Of a stretch of 64,000 nt of DNA, positions 20,011 to 33,259 are shown in pieces. Source of the DNA: Rhizobium sp. RCAM05350 (lineage in GTDB: Bacteria > Pseudomonadota > Alphaproteobacteria > Rhizobiales > Rhizobiaceae); contig CP087974.1 in the NCBI GenBank assembly GCA_024426085.1, forward strand, positions 682,001 through 746,000. Reading direction: 5' to 3'. The notes under the pieces were generated by a model. It did not search any database and was not told where the DNA came from. It saw only the letters and a list, made by a program, of their open reading frames with translations. The first letter of the stretch is position 1. Each line of letters opens with the position of its first letter. Made by a program: the position numbers and the translations under genes.

Positions 20011-20774
20011 TCGGCGTCTCCGTCGAGAAGCGCAGCGACCCGATCCTGCACGGCATAATCGGTCAGGTCCAGCTTCAGCGGCGTCACAGATATCTTGTGT
20101 TCACGGATCGCATGAATGTCGGTTCCAGCCCGGAAATCGCCGAAGCGTTCGCCAAAACGCAGCCAGAAATACGGATGGCCGCGGCCGTCCGAGCGCTCGT
20201 CGATCGTCAGGCCGAAATCAAGCTTGCCCTGGCAGGTCACTTCGGTGCCGGTAACGGCGTCGGCCGCACAATTCGGGAAGTTGAGGTTGAGGAACGTGCC
20301 GTCCGGCAGATCGAGCTTCATCAGCTTCTTCAGAAGTTTTGGCGCATGCGTCTCCACAACGTCCCACGGAACGATACTGCCGTCGGTGTGGCGATACGCC
20401 TGGCTGAGCGCGAAGGAACGGATGCCCTGTAGCGTACCCTCGATGGCACCGGCGATGGTGCCGGAATAGGTGACGTCATCCGCCATGTTGGCGCCGACAT
20501 TGACGCCCGACAGAATGAGGTCCGGCTTGATATCCAGGACCTTGCGCACACCCATGATGACGCAATCGGTCGGCGTGCCGCGCAGCGCAAAGTGCTTTTC
20601 CGAAATCTGCCGCAACCGCAGCGGTTCCGACAGGGTCAGAGAATGCGCAAGGCCGCTCTGGTCCGTTTCCGGCGCCACCACCCAGACGTCGTCGGAGATC
20701 GTCCGGGCAATCCGTTCGAGCACGGCAAGACCTTCGGCATGGATGCCATCGTCATTGGTCAGCAGAATTCGCAT
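20007..20774 (-). CDS. surE: 5'/3'-nucleotidase SurE
   Basis: Metal-dependent nucleoside monophosphate phosphatase linked to stress survival. Intact, 255 residues. The N-terminus [16 protein letters not shown] carries the two adjacent Asp of the metal site; [17 protein letters not shown] and [20 protein letters not shown] are the other signatures. Overlaps pcm by four bases at its end and follows serS after 25 bases. Confidence 0.97.
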   Translation of the reverse strand: MRILLTNDDGIHAEGLAVLERIARTISDDVWVVAPETDQSGLAHSLTLSEPLRLRQISEKHFALRGTPTDCVIMGVRKVLDIKPDLILSGVNVGANMADDVTYSGTIAGAIEGTLQGIRSFALSQAYRHTDGSIVPWDVVETHAPKLLKKLMKLDLPDGTFLNLNFPNCAADAVTGTEVTCQGKLDFGLTIDERSDGRGHPYFWLRFGERFGDFRAGTDIHAIREHKISVTPLKLDLTDYAVQDRVAALLDGDAD

Positions 20775-20799
20775 CTCTACCCCTGCCGCAAGACGCGGC

Positions 20800-22076
<1,277 letters not shown>

Positions 22077-22084
<8 letters not shown>

Positions 22085-22982
22085 GGTCGTTCAGGTCCTG
22101 ATCGGTCTTTAAAAAACTGAAACCCGAACTCATCGGCTGGTACAGCTTGTACAGCTTGTGTATCAGCCGGCGTTTTTCCTTCGCCTCGGCAACCTCGCGC
22201 GCAGCAGCGTCGCGCGCCTGCTGCCGCTCGATGAGTCGGGCCGTGTAGATGGAAATCTCGTAGAGAAGGATGGCTGGCAGAGCAAGGCCGATCTGGGAAA
22301 CCGGATCCGGTGGGGTCAGGATTGCTGCGGCGATGAACGCAATGACGATTGCGTATTTCCGCTTGTCCTTCAGTCCCTGTGATGTCACGAACCCGACGCG
22401 CGCAAGCAGTGTGGTGATCACCGGCAACTGGAATACCAGGCCGAAGGCGAAGATCAGCGACATGATCAGGCTCAGATATTCTGACACCTTGGGCAGAAGC
22501 TGGATCGACACCTGCCCCTCGCCGCCATCCTGCTGCATGGCCAGGAAGAACCACATGACCATCGGTGTGAAGAAGAAATAAACCAGGCAACCGCCCAGGA
22601 TGAAAAGCAGGGGCGAGGCGATCAGAAACGGCAGGAATGCCGCCCGCTCGTTCTTGTAAAGCCCGGGCGCGACAAACTTGTAGATCTGCGCAGCGATCAT
22701 CGGGAACGCGATCAACAGGGCGGTGAACATCGCAACCTTCACCTGCGTGAAGAAAAATTCCTGCGGCGCCGTGTAGATCAGCTCGACGGCCTTGTGGCTC
22801 AGCCCTGCCCATTCCACCGCCCATTTGAACGGCTGGACAAGAATATTGAAGATACCCTTGGCAAAATAGAAGCAGACGATGAATGCCACGAAAAACGCAC
22901 CAACCGCCCACATCAGGCGCGTGCGCAATTCAATCAGGTGTGCCATCAGCGGCTGGGGCTTATCGTCGATATCGCCGCTCAT
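22077..22982 (-). CDS. tatC: Twin-arginine translocase subunit TatC
   Basis: Receptor subunit of the Tat system, which exports folded proteins with twin-Arg signals. Intact, 301 residues, six predicted membrane helices; conserved N-terminal [11 protein letters not shown] and the first periplasmic loop region with [10 protein letters not shown]. Its end overlaps the serS start by eight bases; its start is inside the end of tatB. Confidence 0.97.
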
Positions 22983-23617
22983 GCGTCACCTTTTTCCTGG
23001 TCGTCTTGACAGCAACCTTGCTGACCTTCGGCTTCACAGCCTCGGACGCAACGGCCTTTGCCTTTTTCCGGCGCTTTCACCGGTTGAGAGACTGCGGCTT
23101 GCGCCATGTCCGTCTTCGGTTTCGAAGCGCGTTTGGCCTTCGGCTTTTCAGCCTCAGCTGCGCGCTCCATCTGCTTTGCGGCGGATGCAATCGCGGCAGC
23201 GGCAACCGCATCGGCTTTAGGCTGCTCCTGCGGAACAACTGCTTCTGCGGCCACTTCCGCCGGAGCCGGCACGACCGGTTCCTTGGGTTTGGTATCCACT
23301 GTCGTCGCCTTCTGCAGATCGGCCTTGATGTCGTTGCCCATCTGGCGAAGCGGGTTCATCGCTTCGCGAATGCTGTGCGCCGGATTGAGCTTCTGCGCTT
23401 CGCTCAAGGTTTTGCGAACGTCATCGAGATCCGCCTCCTTGAGCGCTTCGTCGAACTGCTGACGAAAATCGTTCGCCATGCCGCGCATCTTGGTCATCAT
23501 CTTGCCAAACGTCCGCAGCATCGGCGGCGGATCCTTCGGACCCACCACGATGATCATGACGATGGCGATAACGACAAGCTCGGTCCAGCCGACATCAAGC
23601 ATTCTCAGGAACTCCAA
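22960..23617 (-). CDS. tatB: Twin-arginine translocase subunit TatB
   Basis: N-terminal membrane helix GWTELVVIAIVMIIVVGPKD, amphipathic helix with MLRTFGKMMTKMRGMANDF, then a long Ala/Pro/Lys-rich tail. The tail goes out of frame at the T run 23063-23067 (one base too many); corrected it reads KAVASEAVKPKVSKVAVKTT and stops at 22960, overlapping the start of tatC. About 218 residues. TatB works with TatC in substrate recognition. Confidence 0.92.
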
Positions 23618-23674
23618 ACAGCCGAAGGCGACAGGGCCTGCCCTGACGGGTCAGGCCCTGGACAAAATGCATGA

Positions 23675-23881
23675 TCAGCGGACTTCGTCGGATTTGTGTT
23701 CGACCGTCTTGCCGTCGACGCCCTTGTCGGCTGTCGTCGTATCCTCGTCGGTCATACCCTTCTTGAAGCTCTTAATGCCCTTGGCAACGTCGCCCATCAG
23801 TTCCGGAATCTTGCCACGGCCGAACAGCAGCAGGACAACGACCAGAACGATCAGCCAATGCCAGATACTAAAGGAACCCAT
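23675..23881 (-). CDS. tatA: Twin-arginine translocase subunit TatA
   Basis: 68 residues. [20 protein letters not shown] is the single membrane helix, followed by the family motif [20 protein letters not shown] and a polar tail. TatA oligomers form the export passage. The ATG at 23881 is chosen because the helix starts directly after it. First gene of tatABC. Confidence 0.95.
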   Translation of the reverse strand: MGSFSIWHWLIVLVVVLLLFGRGKIPELMGDVAKGIKSFKKGMTDEDTTTADKGVDGKTVEHKSDEVR

Positions 23882-24112
23882 ATTCTTACTCCCTTGAAGC
23901 CTGTAACCCTGATTTAAGATGTTCAACCATCTTTTTCAAACAGCAATCTATTTCGCTGGTTAGCGGAAAGGTGCCCGTCGTGCAATCCTTACACCGAGAC
24001 TGCGGCGGAGATACAGCCAACGGTATGAATACCCGAACTTTCCAGCGCATTTTAGCGTGGTGCTCACGAGGTCGTGACCAACCCCATGAAGGCAATGGCG
24101 GAAAGGGCAACT

Positions 24113-24847
24113 CTATTCCCCGTCACCGCCGGTTGGCGCGAGAAGGCCAAGCTCTTCGAGGTCGAGCTGGGTGATCGGATCCTCGTCCTCGCCAAAGCCG
24201 TCGTCACCGAGCGGAACAGGGATCTGGAAATTGGCGGGTATGCGGCCGGACAGCAGGCCCGCGCCCTTCAATTCCTCGAGACCGGGCAGATCGCGCAATT
24301 CCTCCAGGCCGAAATGATCGAGGAAATCGCGCGTCGTCCCAAATGTCACCGGCCTTCCGGGTGTCCGTCGGCGGCCGCGAAAGCGGATCCAGCCGGCTTC
24401 CATCAGCACGTCCAGCGTACCCTTGGACGTCTGAACACCGCGAATATCCTCGATTTCGGCGCGCGTCACCGGCTGATGATAGGCAATGATGGCCAGTACT
24501 TCGAGGGCTGCCCGCGATAGTTTTCGCACCTCGTTCTCATCGGTCTGGACGACGAAGGAAAGATCGGCCGCAGTGCGGAATGCCCAATGATCGGCGACCT
24601 GCAGGAGATTGACACCACGCTCCGCATACATGGATTTCAGCCGCGTCATGATGCGTGGCACGTCGGCGCCCCTGGGCAGGCGGGAGGCGATATAACCTTC
24701 CGAGACCGGCTGCGCCGATGCAAAGACGAGCGCCTCGGCGATGCGTTCGGCCTCCAGTTCGATCCGCGGATCCAGCAACGTTTCCATTATGCCTGCGTCG
24801 CCCTGCTCTTCGATCATTCCCGGCAGGCGCTCTTGCGGATCAATCAC
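24113..24847 (-). CDS. scpB: Segregation and condensation protein B
   Basis: Partner of ScpA and SMC in chromosome condensation. Intact, 244 residues with two winged-helix domains; family motifs AEALVFASAQPVSEGYIASR and ALEVLAIIAYHQPVTRAEIE, then GRPVTFGTTRDFLDHFGL. Acidic C-terminal tail. The start overlaps the scpA end by eight bases. Confidence 0.96.
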   Translation of the reverse strand: MIDPQERLPGMIEEQGDAGIMETLLDPRIELEAERIAEALVFASAQPVSEGYIASRLPRGADVPRIMTRLKSMYAERGVNLLQVADHWAFRTAADLSFVVQTDENEVRKLSRAALEVLAIIAYHQPVTRAEIEDIRGVQTSKGTLDVLMEAGWIRFRGRRRTPGRPVTFGTTRDFLDHFGLEELRDLPGLEELKGAGLLSGRIPANFQIPVPLGDDGFGEDEDPITQLDLEELGLLAPTGGDGE

Positions 24848-25706
24848 GCCCCGCCTCCATATCCGCCAGTCCCTCCGGGGTCAGCGGATCTGGTCCCTGA
24901 CGCAGGTATATCGGCGAAAAGGCGCCATCTTGGCGTATCTCGAGACGCCCTTCGCGCACCATTTCAAGCGAGGCCGCAAAAGAGCTGGCAATCGCCGTTG
25001 CGCGCTCCTTCGGGCTCGTCATGTAGCGCAACAGGAAATGATCGAGCGCCGTCCAGTCGACCATCTCGCCGATCAGCCGGGCAAGAATAAGCCGTGCCTC
25101 GGCAAGCGACCAGACCTGCCGCTTCTCTATGGTCACCTGCATCACCGCCTCGCGCTGGCGAAGCGAAGCATAGGCATTCAGCAGATCGTAGAGCGACGCC
25201 TCGAAAGCCGATTTCTTTTCAACCGGGATATGTTCGGGCGCGCCACGGGCAAACACATCGCGGCCAAGCCGGTTGCGGTTGATCAGCCGGGTCGCGGCTT
25301 CGCGCATGGCCTCAAGCCGCTTGAGGCGAAATGCCAGAGCCGACGCCATCTCTTCGCCGGACGGTCCCTCGTCCTTTGCCTGCTGCGGGATGAGCAGCCG
25401 TGACTTCAGGAAAGCGAGCCACGCCGCCATCACCAGATAGTCGGCGGCAAGCTCAAGCCGGATGCTTCGGGCGCGCTCGATGAAGGCGATATACTGCTCG
25501 GCGAGCGCCAGCACGGAAATGCGGGAGAGATCGACGCGCTGGTTGCGGGCGAGATGCAGCAGAAGATCGAGCGGGCCTTCGAAGCCAGCGATATCAACGA
25601 CAAGCGCCTCCTCATGCAGGCCGCGATCGGAAGGCTCGTCCTGCCACAGCGGGTCCATCGGCGCCCTCGTCGCCGGTTTCTTCTGCATGTCGCCGGCGTT
25701 ACTCAC
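24840..25706 (-). CDS. scpA: Segregation and condensation protein A
   Basis: Kleisin subunit that bridges SMC heads. Intact, 288 residues. The N-terminal FEGPLDLLLHLARNQRVDLS is the family signature; LELAADYLVMAAWLAFLKSR follows, and the C-terminal winged helix contains TSPKERATAIASSFAASLEM. Located between nagZ and scpB, a standard rhizobial order. Confidence 0.96.
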   Translation of the reverse strand: MSNAGDMQKKPATRAPMDPLWQDEPSDRGLHEEALVVDIAGFEGPLDLLLHLARNQRVDLSRISVLALAEQYIAFIERARSIRLELAADYLVMAAWLAFLKSRLLIPQQAKDEGPSGEEMASALAFRLKRLEAMREAATRLINRNRLGRDVFARGAPEHIPVEKKSAFEASLYDLLNAYASLRQREAVMQVTIEKRQVWSLAEARLILARLIGEMVDWTALDHFLLRYMTSPKERATAIASSFAASLEMVREGRLEIRQDGAFSPIYLRQGPDPLTPEGLADMEAGRD

Positions 25707-25739
25707 GATTGCCCTGCCCCTGAAATCAGCTCATGGCTC

Positions 25740-26755
25740 CTAAACGATAGCCAGCATGCCGTTAAATTCGTCCCGTAGCGCTGTCTCGTCCGAAGCGTCG
25801 GGCTTGGTAAAGCCAGCCTCAACCGCCTTCACACGGCGCAGTCTATCGCCGGAAATGACCGGAACCACCCGCGCCACCTGATGCATTTCATCCATGATGC
25901 CATGGCAATGCAACACCAGATCGAGTCCGGCGGCGATAATACCGCTTGCCCGCGCCTCGATGTCGCCAGCCAAGGCATTCATCGAGACGTCGTCCGACAT
26001 TAGCAAACCGTCAAAACCGATATGACCTCGGATGACGTCGCGCACCACCTTGGCCGATGTCGTTGCCGGATTGTTCGGATCGATGGCGGTGAAAACGATA
26101 TGGGCCGACATGCCCATCAACTCGTCTTTCATCGCCACGAAGGGCAGGAAGTCGCTCGTGGCCAATTCGTCGAAGGAAACATCGACCACCGGCAGCTTGT
26201 GGTGAGAATCGACGAAGGCCCTGCCGTGACCCGGCATATGCTTCATGACCGGCAGCATGCCGCCTGCCTTGAGGCCGGCAGCCGCGGCAGCACCGATTTC
26301 AGCGACTGCGTGCGGATCATAACCATAGGCGCGATTGCCGATGACGTCGCTGCTGCCTTCGATCGGCACGTCGAGGACCGGCAGGCAATCGATGGTGATG
26401 CCGAACCGCATCAGGTCGAACGCATGCAGTCGCGACATCAGCCATGCCGCCCGCAAACCCTGCTCACGATCGCGGCTGTAAATTTCGCCGATCGCTGCGC
26501 CGTTCGGATACTGCGGAACGATTGGCGGACGGATACGCTGGACGCGACCGCCTTCCTGGTCGATCAGCACCGGCGCATCGGGATTGCCGATACTGTCGCG
26601 CAAGGACGCCGTCAGATCGGCGATCTGGTTGGCTTCGCCAATATTGCGTCCGAACAGAATGAAGCCCCAAGGACGCTCGTCCGCAAAGAAAGCTTTTCGT
26701 CCGGGGTGATGGTCAGGCCTTTGCAGCCCGAAATGAATGCTTTTGATTCGGTCAT
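25740..26755 (-). CDS. nagZ: Beta-N-acetylglucosaminidase NagZ
   Basis: Glycoside hydrolase family 3 enzyme that removes GlcNAc from recycled muropeptides in the cytosol. Motifs: DQEGGRVQRIRPP, the KHMPGHGRAFVDSHH segment holding the acid/base His, and LMSDDVSMNAL with the nucleophile Asp. About 338 residues. The ATG at 26755 (MTESKAFISGCKGLTITPDE) is one frame away from the main ORF; adding one base to the T run 26694-26697 joins them through KAFFADERPWGFILFGRNIG. It lies between the SPOR gene and scpA. Confidence 0.94.
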
Positions 26756-26856
26756 GATCCGATCATAGTCGCTGCCTCGCGCAAGGCGAATGCCAGTTTA
26801 AGCCCTCATCCAATCATTTCACAGCTATTGCAGCCCGCATGCGCCACCCAAGAAAC

Positions 26857-26887
26857 GAAAAAGGCGCGACCATTTCGCCGCGCCTTT
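26857..26887 (-). terminator. Intrinsic terminator of the SPOR gene
   Basis: Minus-strand stem GGCGCG / CGCGCC (extended by AA-TT pairs) around GCGAAATGGT, followed by T5, about 25 bases past the stop. Confidence 0.75.
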
Positions 26888-26911
26888 GGTTGTCTGTTGG
26901 TGAGGACCGGA

Positions 26912-29899
26912 CTATCGCGTCACAAGGCAGCTGCCGCCGGCGCTCTTGTATTGCGCGCACATCGCATTGGCTGCTTCGCGCGAACCGGCCGGAATACGAA
27001 CCCGGTAATAGGTCCCCTTGCCGGCAATTTCCGCCTTCTTGATATCGACGCCCTTGCCACCGATGACACTACCGAACTTGCCGGAGAGCGTCTTGTAGGA
27101 CTTCTGTGCTTCGGCTTCGGATGGCAGCGACGCGATCTGGATCACGTAGGTGCCGGGAGCAATCGAGGCCGTCTCGATCGGCTTGACTTCGGCAGCAGGC
27201 TTAGCTTCGGCAGCAGGCTGGGCTGTGGCCGGGTCGGTCTTGAAAGTATCGACAACCTTCTGTTCGGCGGCCGGAGGCGTCTGCGCATCATCGGCAACCG
27301 CCGTGGTCTTGACCGGGCGAACCGGCGCCGTTTCCTCGACCGTCACATCGGCGGCTTCGGCAAGTGCGCTCTTCTGCCCTTGCTCGGCAAGTTGCTCGAC
27401 CACCGGCTTCGGCGTTGAGGCCGTCTGCGTCACAGGCGTCGTCTTGACCACATTGACCTGCGGGTTACCGGTGTTTGCCGCGACCTCTGTCGAAGCCACG
27501 TTCACGTCAGGCTGTGCTACCGGTTCCTCGCGGGCGACCAGCGTACCATCCGGCTTGACGATCATCGTGCGAACCTTGCGCGGCGATACGGCAGGCGACT
27601 GTTCCGCCTCGGCGCTATCGTTGTCCGCCGTCTGTCCATCCGGCAAAAGTCGGGCGCTGCCATCGTCATCCACCGGCGTCACACCGGGGAGTTCGTCGCC
27701 GGCGCCCTCGAGCGGCAGATTTTCCGGCGTCAGCGTCCGCTGAACGACATCGACGGGCTCTTCCGTGGAGGAAACCAGCGTACCCTGCTGAGGCGTTGTG
27801 TCCTGCGCGCCGGCCACCCGGTCGTAAACGGCCTTGTCCTGGTTCGGAACGGTCTTGCCGCCCTTCTCCACCGGCACCATCTTCACCGGCGACTTGTCCG
27901 CCAGGATGATTTTCGGCTCACCGCCGGAAAGCGCAGAACCGGTGCCGCCCATGAAGGCATAAACACCGACGCCGCCGAGGATCGCCAGACCAGCAACGGT
28001 CGCGGCAAGCAGTGCCAAGCGCCGCCGTCCCCTGAACCGCGACGCTCGTCCTCATAATCATTATTTGCCGCATAACCTGAACCGACGGCAAGGCGATCGG
28101 AAGACGGGTCCGTGTCCTGCTGCTGGCTCAGAGACAGCCGGAAATCCTCTTCCATGGCTTTTTCGAACACATAGAAATCTTCTGCGACGCGGGCGTTGGA
28201 AGACTGGGCAGGGTCAGCGGGCTGGGCGACGGAACCGATGTTGCGCTCGTCACTGGCCCCCGGTCAACGACGTGTGCATTGCGGCTCGGCGTTCCAAAAG
28301 CTGCGCCATTTCAGCATCGATGTCGAGGTCGTAATCCGGATGATGGACAGCCGGACGTTCCTGCTCAACAACAGGCAATTGCGGAACGTTGAGATCGGCG
28401 ATTGTCGTCAGGCTTTCTTCCGTTTCTGCAATCATCGACGGGTCGAAAGGCAAAACGCTTTCAGGTTCCTCGCTGACCTCGTCGGCGACGTCCGGCCTGT
28501 CGAGCACAGGCGCGGCAACAGCAGCGATGACCGGTTCGGCGATGGCGGGCTCGATTGGCGCAACGGCGATTTCTTGCGCGGCCGGCTCGAACTCCGAAGG
28601 GTCGATATCCAGATCGATACCGGAGAGATCCAGCTCGAATGTGTCGAGATCGAAATCCGGGTCATTGTTGACTGCAGGCTTCAAGGCGGCAGCGGCTTCG
28701 ATCACTACCGGCTCAGTCGGCACTTCCGCCGGTTGATAGGCAGCTTCAGCGACAGCCGCCGTCACGGGGGCAGCGACAACGGCAGCAGCAAGCGGCGTGG
28801 CAAACGCTTTCTGAGAAGAAGCCCCGCCATTTGAGGCGACAGGCGTCGCACGGCTGAAGGTCGGCGTGAACGGATAGTTGACCTTGCGTGCGGTTTCCGC
28901 CGGAGAGGCAACCTTCAGCTCAGCCTTGGGCGGTACTGGAAAGCGCTCGATATCGGCCAGAAGGGCATCGATACCATGCGCATCCGTCGGCGAAATGACG
29001 ATGTCGCCGGATACGGGTGCCGGCGCATTCTGCAACTCCGGCAGATCAGCGTGGACCTGAACTTCTGGTTCAGCGATTTCGGCAACCGGCTGCGCTGACG
29101 TCGGATGGGGAATATTCTACAGGCTCGAGTGCAACCGGGGTTTCGAACACGGGCGAAGAGACGGCCCCCTCAGGCTCAGGTGCTCCTGCGATTGCTGCGG
29201 AAAAATCCGGTTCGGGCTCAAAGCGCGGCACCGGCTGGGCTTGGATCTCCGACGTCTCGACCTGTGCTTCATCATAGCCGATCGAGAGTTCGAGTTCACG
29301 CTCCAGGTCCGCGCCGTCAAAAGCCGGCTCGCTCCATTGCTCTACCGCCCACCCATTGTCGACTTCCGGGGCAATGGTCTCAGGTTCCTGCGACCAGGTT
29401 TTTTCCAACGGATGATCCTGGGCGCTGACCTCGAAAGTATTGTCCTCCCCGAAAACAGGCTGTTCGACGGCGCGCGGCTCGCCCTCCGCGGCAGGCGTAG
29501 CAGCATCGGTGGTAGGCTCGGCGACGTCTTCAGCCTGATATTCGACTACAGGCTGCTCGTCGGGGATTTACTGGAGCGACATGGTATTCTTCGTCGAGCG
29601 GAACGGAGGAAACAGGTTCCTCGGAAGCGAACCGGCTCCGAAACAGGAACAACCGGACCGACTTGCGGCGCGTCGTAAACATCGAATTCACGCAGGAGCT
29701 CATCTTCGAGATCGAGCACCGGCGTGTCCATCACCGGCTCTTGTCGAACCATTTCGCGATGTTTTTCGAGTTCCTGCAGCTGCTGGACCGCGGGACGATT
29801 GTCATAACCGACGATGCGGGCGAGTTCGGCCAATGGATCATCATCCGCCAATACGTCGAATTCCGCAGCCCCGCTTCGTGCCAATTGTTTGTCTGCCAT
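26912..29899 (-). CDS. Large SPOR-domain membrane protein
   Basis: About 995 residues. The N-terminal two thirds is an acidic, Ala/Val/Glu-rich, probably disordered cytosolic region (MADKQLARSGAAEFDVLADD onward). A single membrane helix (LALLAATVAGLAILGGVGVY) follows, then a Pro/Ala/Thr-rich linker and a C-terminal SPOR domain (YVIQIASLPSEAEAQKSYKT to GSREAANAMCAQYKSAGGSC) that should bind denuded septal peptidoglycan. The start at 29899 has GGAG five bases upstream. Frame breaks near 29610, 29560, 29100, 28240 and 28020. Located between argS and nagZ; probably a division or cell-wall factor. Confidence 0.8.
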
Positions 29900-29962
29900 G
29901 CGCTCCACTCACAACTTACTAGCCAGTTATTGCCAGTGCATTGTGGGTAAATGGTGACAATA

Positions 29963-31725
29963 CTACCGCATCTCATCCGGCGCAGCGGTACCTGTAATAG
30001 ACAGGCCCGATTTCAACACCGAGGCGACAGCACGCACCAGCCCAAGTCTGGCAATGGTCAATTCTCCATTTTTATCGTTAACAAAACGTAATTCATGAGC
30101 ATCTTTACCTTTATTCCAGTGCGCATGGAAGGCGCTGGCAAGATCATAGAGGTAAAACGCGATCCTGTGAGGCTCCTGCGACAGTGCTGCGGCCTCGATG
30201 ACACGCGGATATTCTGCGAGCTTGGCAACCAGCTGCAGCTCGTTCTGAATCAGAGATATTGCCTTCGATGGCACCGGCGAGATCGACGGTGGCGAAATCA
30301 ATGTCCGGGAATGCCTCGCCCGCCTGCCGGAAAACCGACATGCAGCGCGCATGCGCATATTGCACGTAGAAGACAGGGTTATCCTTCGACTGTTCTGTCA
30401 CCTTGGCGAAATCGAAGTCCAGCGGCTCGGAACTCTTGCGATAGATCATCATGAACCGCACGGAATCGCGGCCGACTTCCTCGACGACATCCCGCAGCGT
30501 GACGAAATCGCCGGACCGCTTGGACATCTTCACCGGTTCTCCGTCGCGATAGAGCTTGACAAGTTGGCACAGCAACACCGTCAGCTTCGACGAACCGCCG
30601 GAGACGGCGCGCGCCACAGCTTCCAGCCGCTTGACGTAACCACCGTGGTCGGCGCCGAGCACATAGATCATCTCGTTGAAGCCGCGGTCGAACTTGTCCT
30701 TGAAATAGGCAACGTCGGCGGCGAAGTAAGTATAAGAGCCATCCGACTTGATCAGCGGGCGGTCGATATCGTCGCCGACTTCGGTCGAGCGGAACAGGGT
30801 CTGCTCGCGATCTTCCCAATCTTCCGGCAACTGCCCCTTCGGCGGCGGCAAAGCGCCCTTGTAGACATGTCCTTTGAAGGTGAGATCGTTGATGGCGTTG
30901 CGGATGCGCGTAGCACCATCCGCATGCAGCGTGCGCTCGGAAAAGAAGACGTCGTGATGAACGTTGAGGGCAGCCAGATCCTCGCGGATCATCACCATCA
31001 TCGCAGCGATGGTGCGTTCCTTGACGAGCGGCATCCACTTGTCTTCCGGCATGATCCTGAGGCTCGTGCCGAATTCATCCGCCAGCGAGTGACCGACAGG
31101 AACAAGATAATCGCCGGGATAGAGGCCCGCCGGGATTTCGCCGATCTTTTCGCCCAGCGCCTCACGGTACCGCAGGAAGGCTGACCGGGCGAGCGTGTCG
31201 ATCTGCGAGCCGGCATCGTTGATGTAATATTCCTTGGTCACTTCGTAACCGGCAAACTCGAGCAGGTTGGCAAGCGTGTCGCCGACGACGGCGCCACGGC
31301 AATGGCCCACATGCATCGGACCGGTCGGATTGGCCGAGACATATTCAACATTGACCTTGCGTCCGGCGCCGATTGCGCTCTTGCCGTATTCGGTGCCTTC
31401 GGCGACCATCACCGTCAACAGCTTCTGCCAGTAGGCAATCGACAGCTTGACGTTGATGAAGCCGGGTCCTGCGACGGAAACACCGGCAACTTCCGGATCT
31501 TCCTTCAGCTTGGCGACGATCTGATCGGCCAGCGCCCGCGGATTGGTGCCAAGTGGCTTGGCCAGCACCATTGCGGCATTGGTCGCGACGTCACCGTGAC
31601 TGGCATCGCGCGGCGATTCCACGCTGATCTCGGCTGAAATCCAGTTCGGATCGGTTTTCACGCACGATATCAAGTGCTTCCAACACGTTTTTAATTCTTG
31701 ATCCGAAGTCAGTGAAAAGATTCAT
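29963..31725 (-). CDS. argS: Arginyl-tRNA synthetase
   Basis: Class I synthetase for Arg, about 586 residues. Starts [24 protein letters not shown]-like motif HVGHCRG after NPTGP; KMSK-like motif [16 protein letters not shown]-terminal anticodon-binding domain ending [10 protein letters not shown]. Frame breaks at the A run 31637-31639 (one base too many) and near 30260. The main ORF ends at 30144 only because of the second break; homology continues to 29963. Between dgt and the SPOR gene. Confidence 0.94.
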
Positions 31726-31831
31726 AACACCCATCCGCTCAGCTCGGCCCGAAGGCGCGACGCCGCGTTCATTTCGTTCACATCAACGACAGCCCGATAA
31801 GCCCGATGCTGCCGCCAACCCGGCGCGGTGA

Positions 31832-33050
31832 CTACTGCAAATCAGGGGTATGGTCAAACAAGCGCCTGTGCACGGCGATCGCATAGGTATCAGTCATTCC
31901 GGCCAGATAGTCACCCACGTGGCGCGCCTTAGCCGGCTCTGCCATGCCTGGGATTTGGTCAATCCAGTAATGTTTCAGCATCTCACGCGGATCAGCCATG
32001 AACGCCTTATAGAGATCGGTGACGATCAGGGCCGCGTCCTTGCGCACCCGCATGACCTCCGGATGGCGGTAGATTCGCGTCATCAGCATCTTCTTGATCA
32101 GTCGGTCCGTCTCAGCCATAGCTGGGGAGAAAGTCGCAATCACCCTGCCCGCATTGCGCACGTCCGCTGCACTTCCCGGGCGGATATCCTTCAGATTGTC
32201 CTGTGCAACGGTAATCACATCTTCCACCATGGCGGTGATCTGGCGGCGCATGATTTCATGGGTGAAGCGGTTGGCTTCTGAGCCCTGGATAGCGGTCACC
32301 GACTTCGCGCATCAATCCGGCAAGAAACGGTATTTCCTCAAGCATCTCGAACTTGAGATAGCCGGAGCGCAGTCCGTCATCAATATCATGGGTGTTGTAG
32401 GCGATATCGTCGGCGATCGCCGCCACCTGGGCTTCGAGACTGGCAAAACTTGCCAGCTCCAGATCGTGCAGCGCGCAATAGTCGAGAATGGGCTGGGGAA
32501 CCGGACCGCGCGTGCCCTCACCGTTCGCAGCCATAAGCGGCCCGTTGTGCTTGACCAGCCCCTCCAGGCTCTCCCATGTCAGGTTGAGGCCATCGAACTC
32601 GGCATAGCGGCGCTCGAGCTTGGTCACGATCCGCAGCGACTGCGCATTGTGATCGAAACCGCCATAGGGTGCGAGCATCTCGTGCAGCGCATCCTCGCCG
32701 GTATGACCAAACGGCGTATGCCCAAAATCATGAACCAGGGCGACCCCTTCAGCGAGATCTTCTGTCCAGCCGCATTGCCCGGGCGAGCGACGGGGGCGAT
32801 CTGCGCCACTTCGATCGTGTGTGTCAGCCGGGTGCGATAATGATCGCCATCAGCAGCGATGAAGACCTGAGTCTTATGCTTCAGCCGGCGGAAGGCTGTC
32901 GTGTGGACGATACGGTCGTGGTCGCGCTGGAAATCGGAACGTGTCGGGCTGCCGGTTTCAGGATAGAGTCGCCCATGACTAGCCCACAGATCTGAGGCGA
33001 AAATCGCGTTCACCGGCACCAAAACCAAGCGCATGTCTGTCCAATGTCAT
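31832..33050 (-). CDS. dgt: Deoxyguanosinetriphosphate triphosphohydrolase-like protein
   Basis: HD-domain dNTP triphosphohydrolase, about 406 residues. Motifs: [37 protein letters not shown], the HD pair in [18 protein letters not shown], and [19 protein letters not shown]. The true start is probably ATG 33050 ([15 protein letters not shown]), joined to [18 protein letters not shown] by an indel near 33020. Further breaks lie near 32790-32760 and 32300. Divergent from erpA. Confidence 0.9.
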
Positions 33051-33259
33051 TTCCCGTTCAGCATCCCATTGACGCGGTATTAAAGCCTTCATACCTATAG
33101 TGGGCGCTGCAGGAAAGCACCGAGTGGAAATCGCTCGTGACCTTGAACGAAAACAAGGATTTGCCGCGCAATCGATCCTTCCCGTTCGTCGGCACTCTTT
33201 GGACAACGGGTAACATGAACAGCGAATCTCTCCGGTTCTTGACCCCGGCAGGAGGTAAT

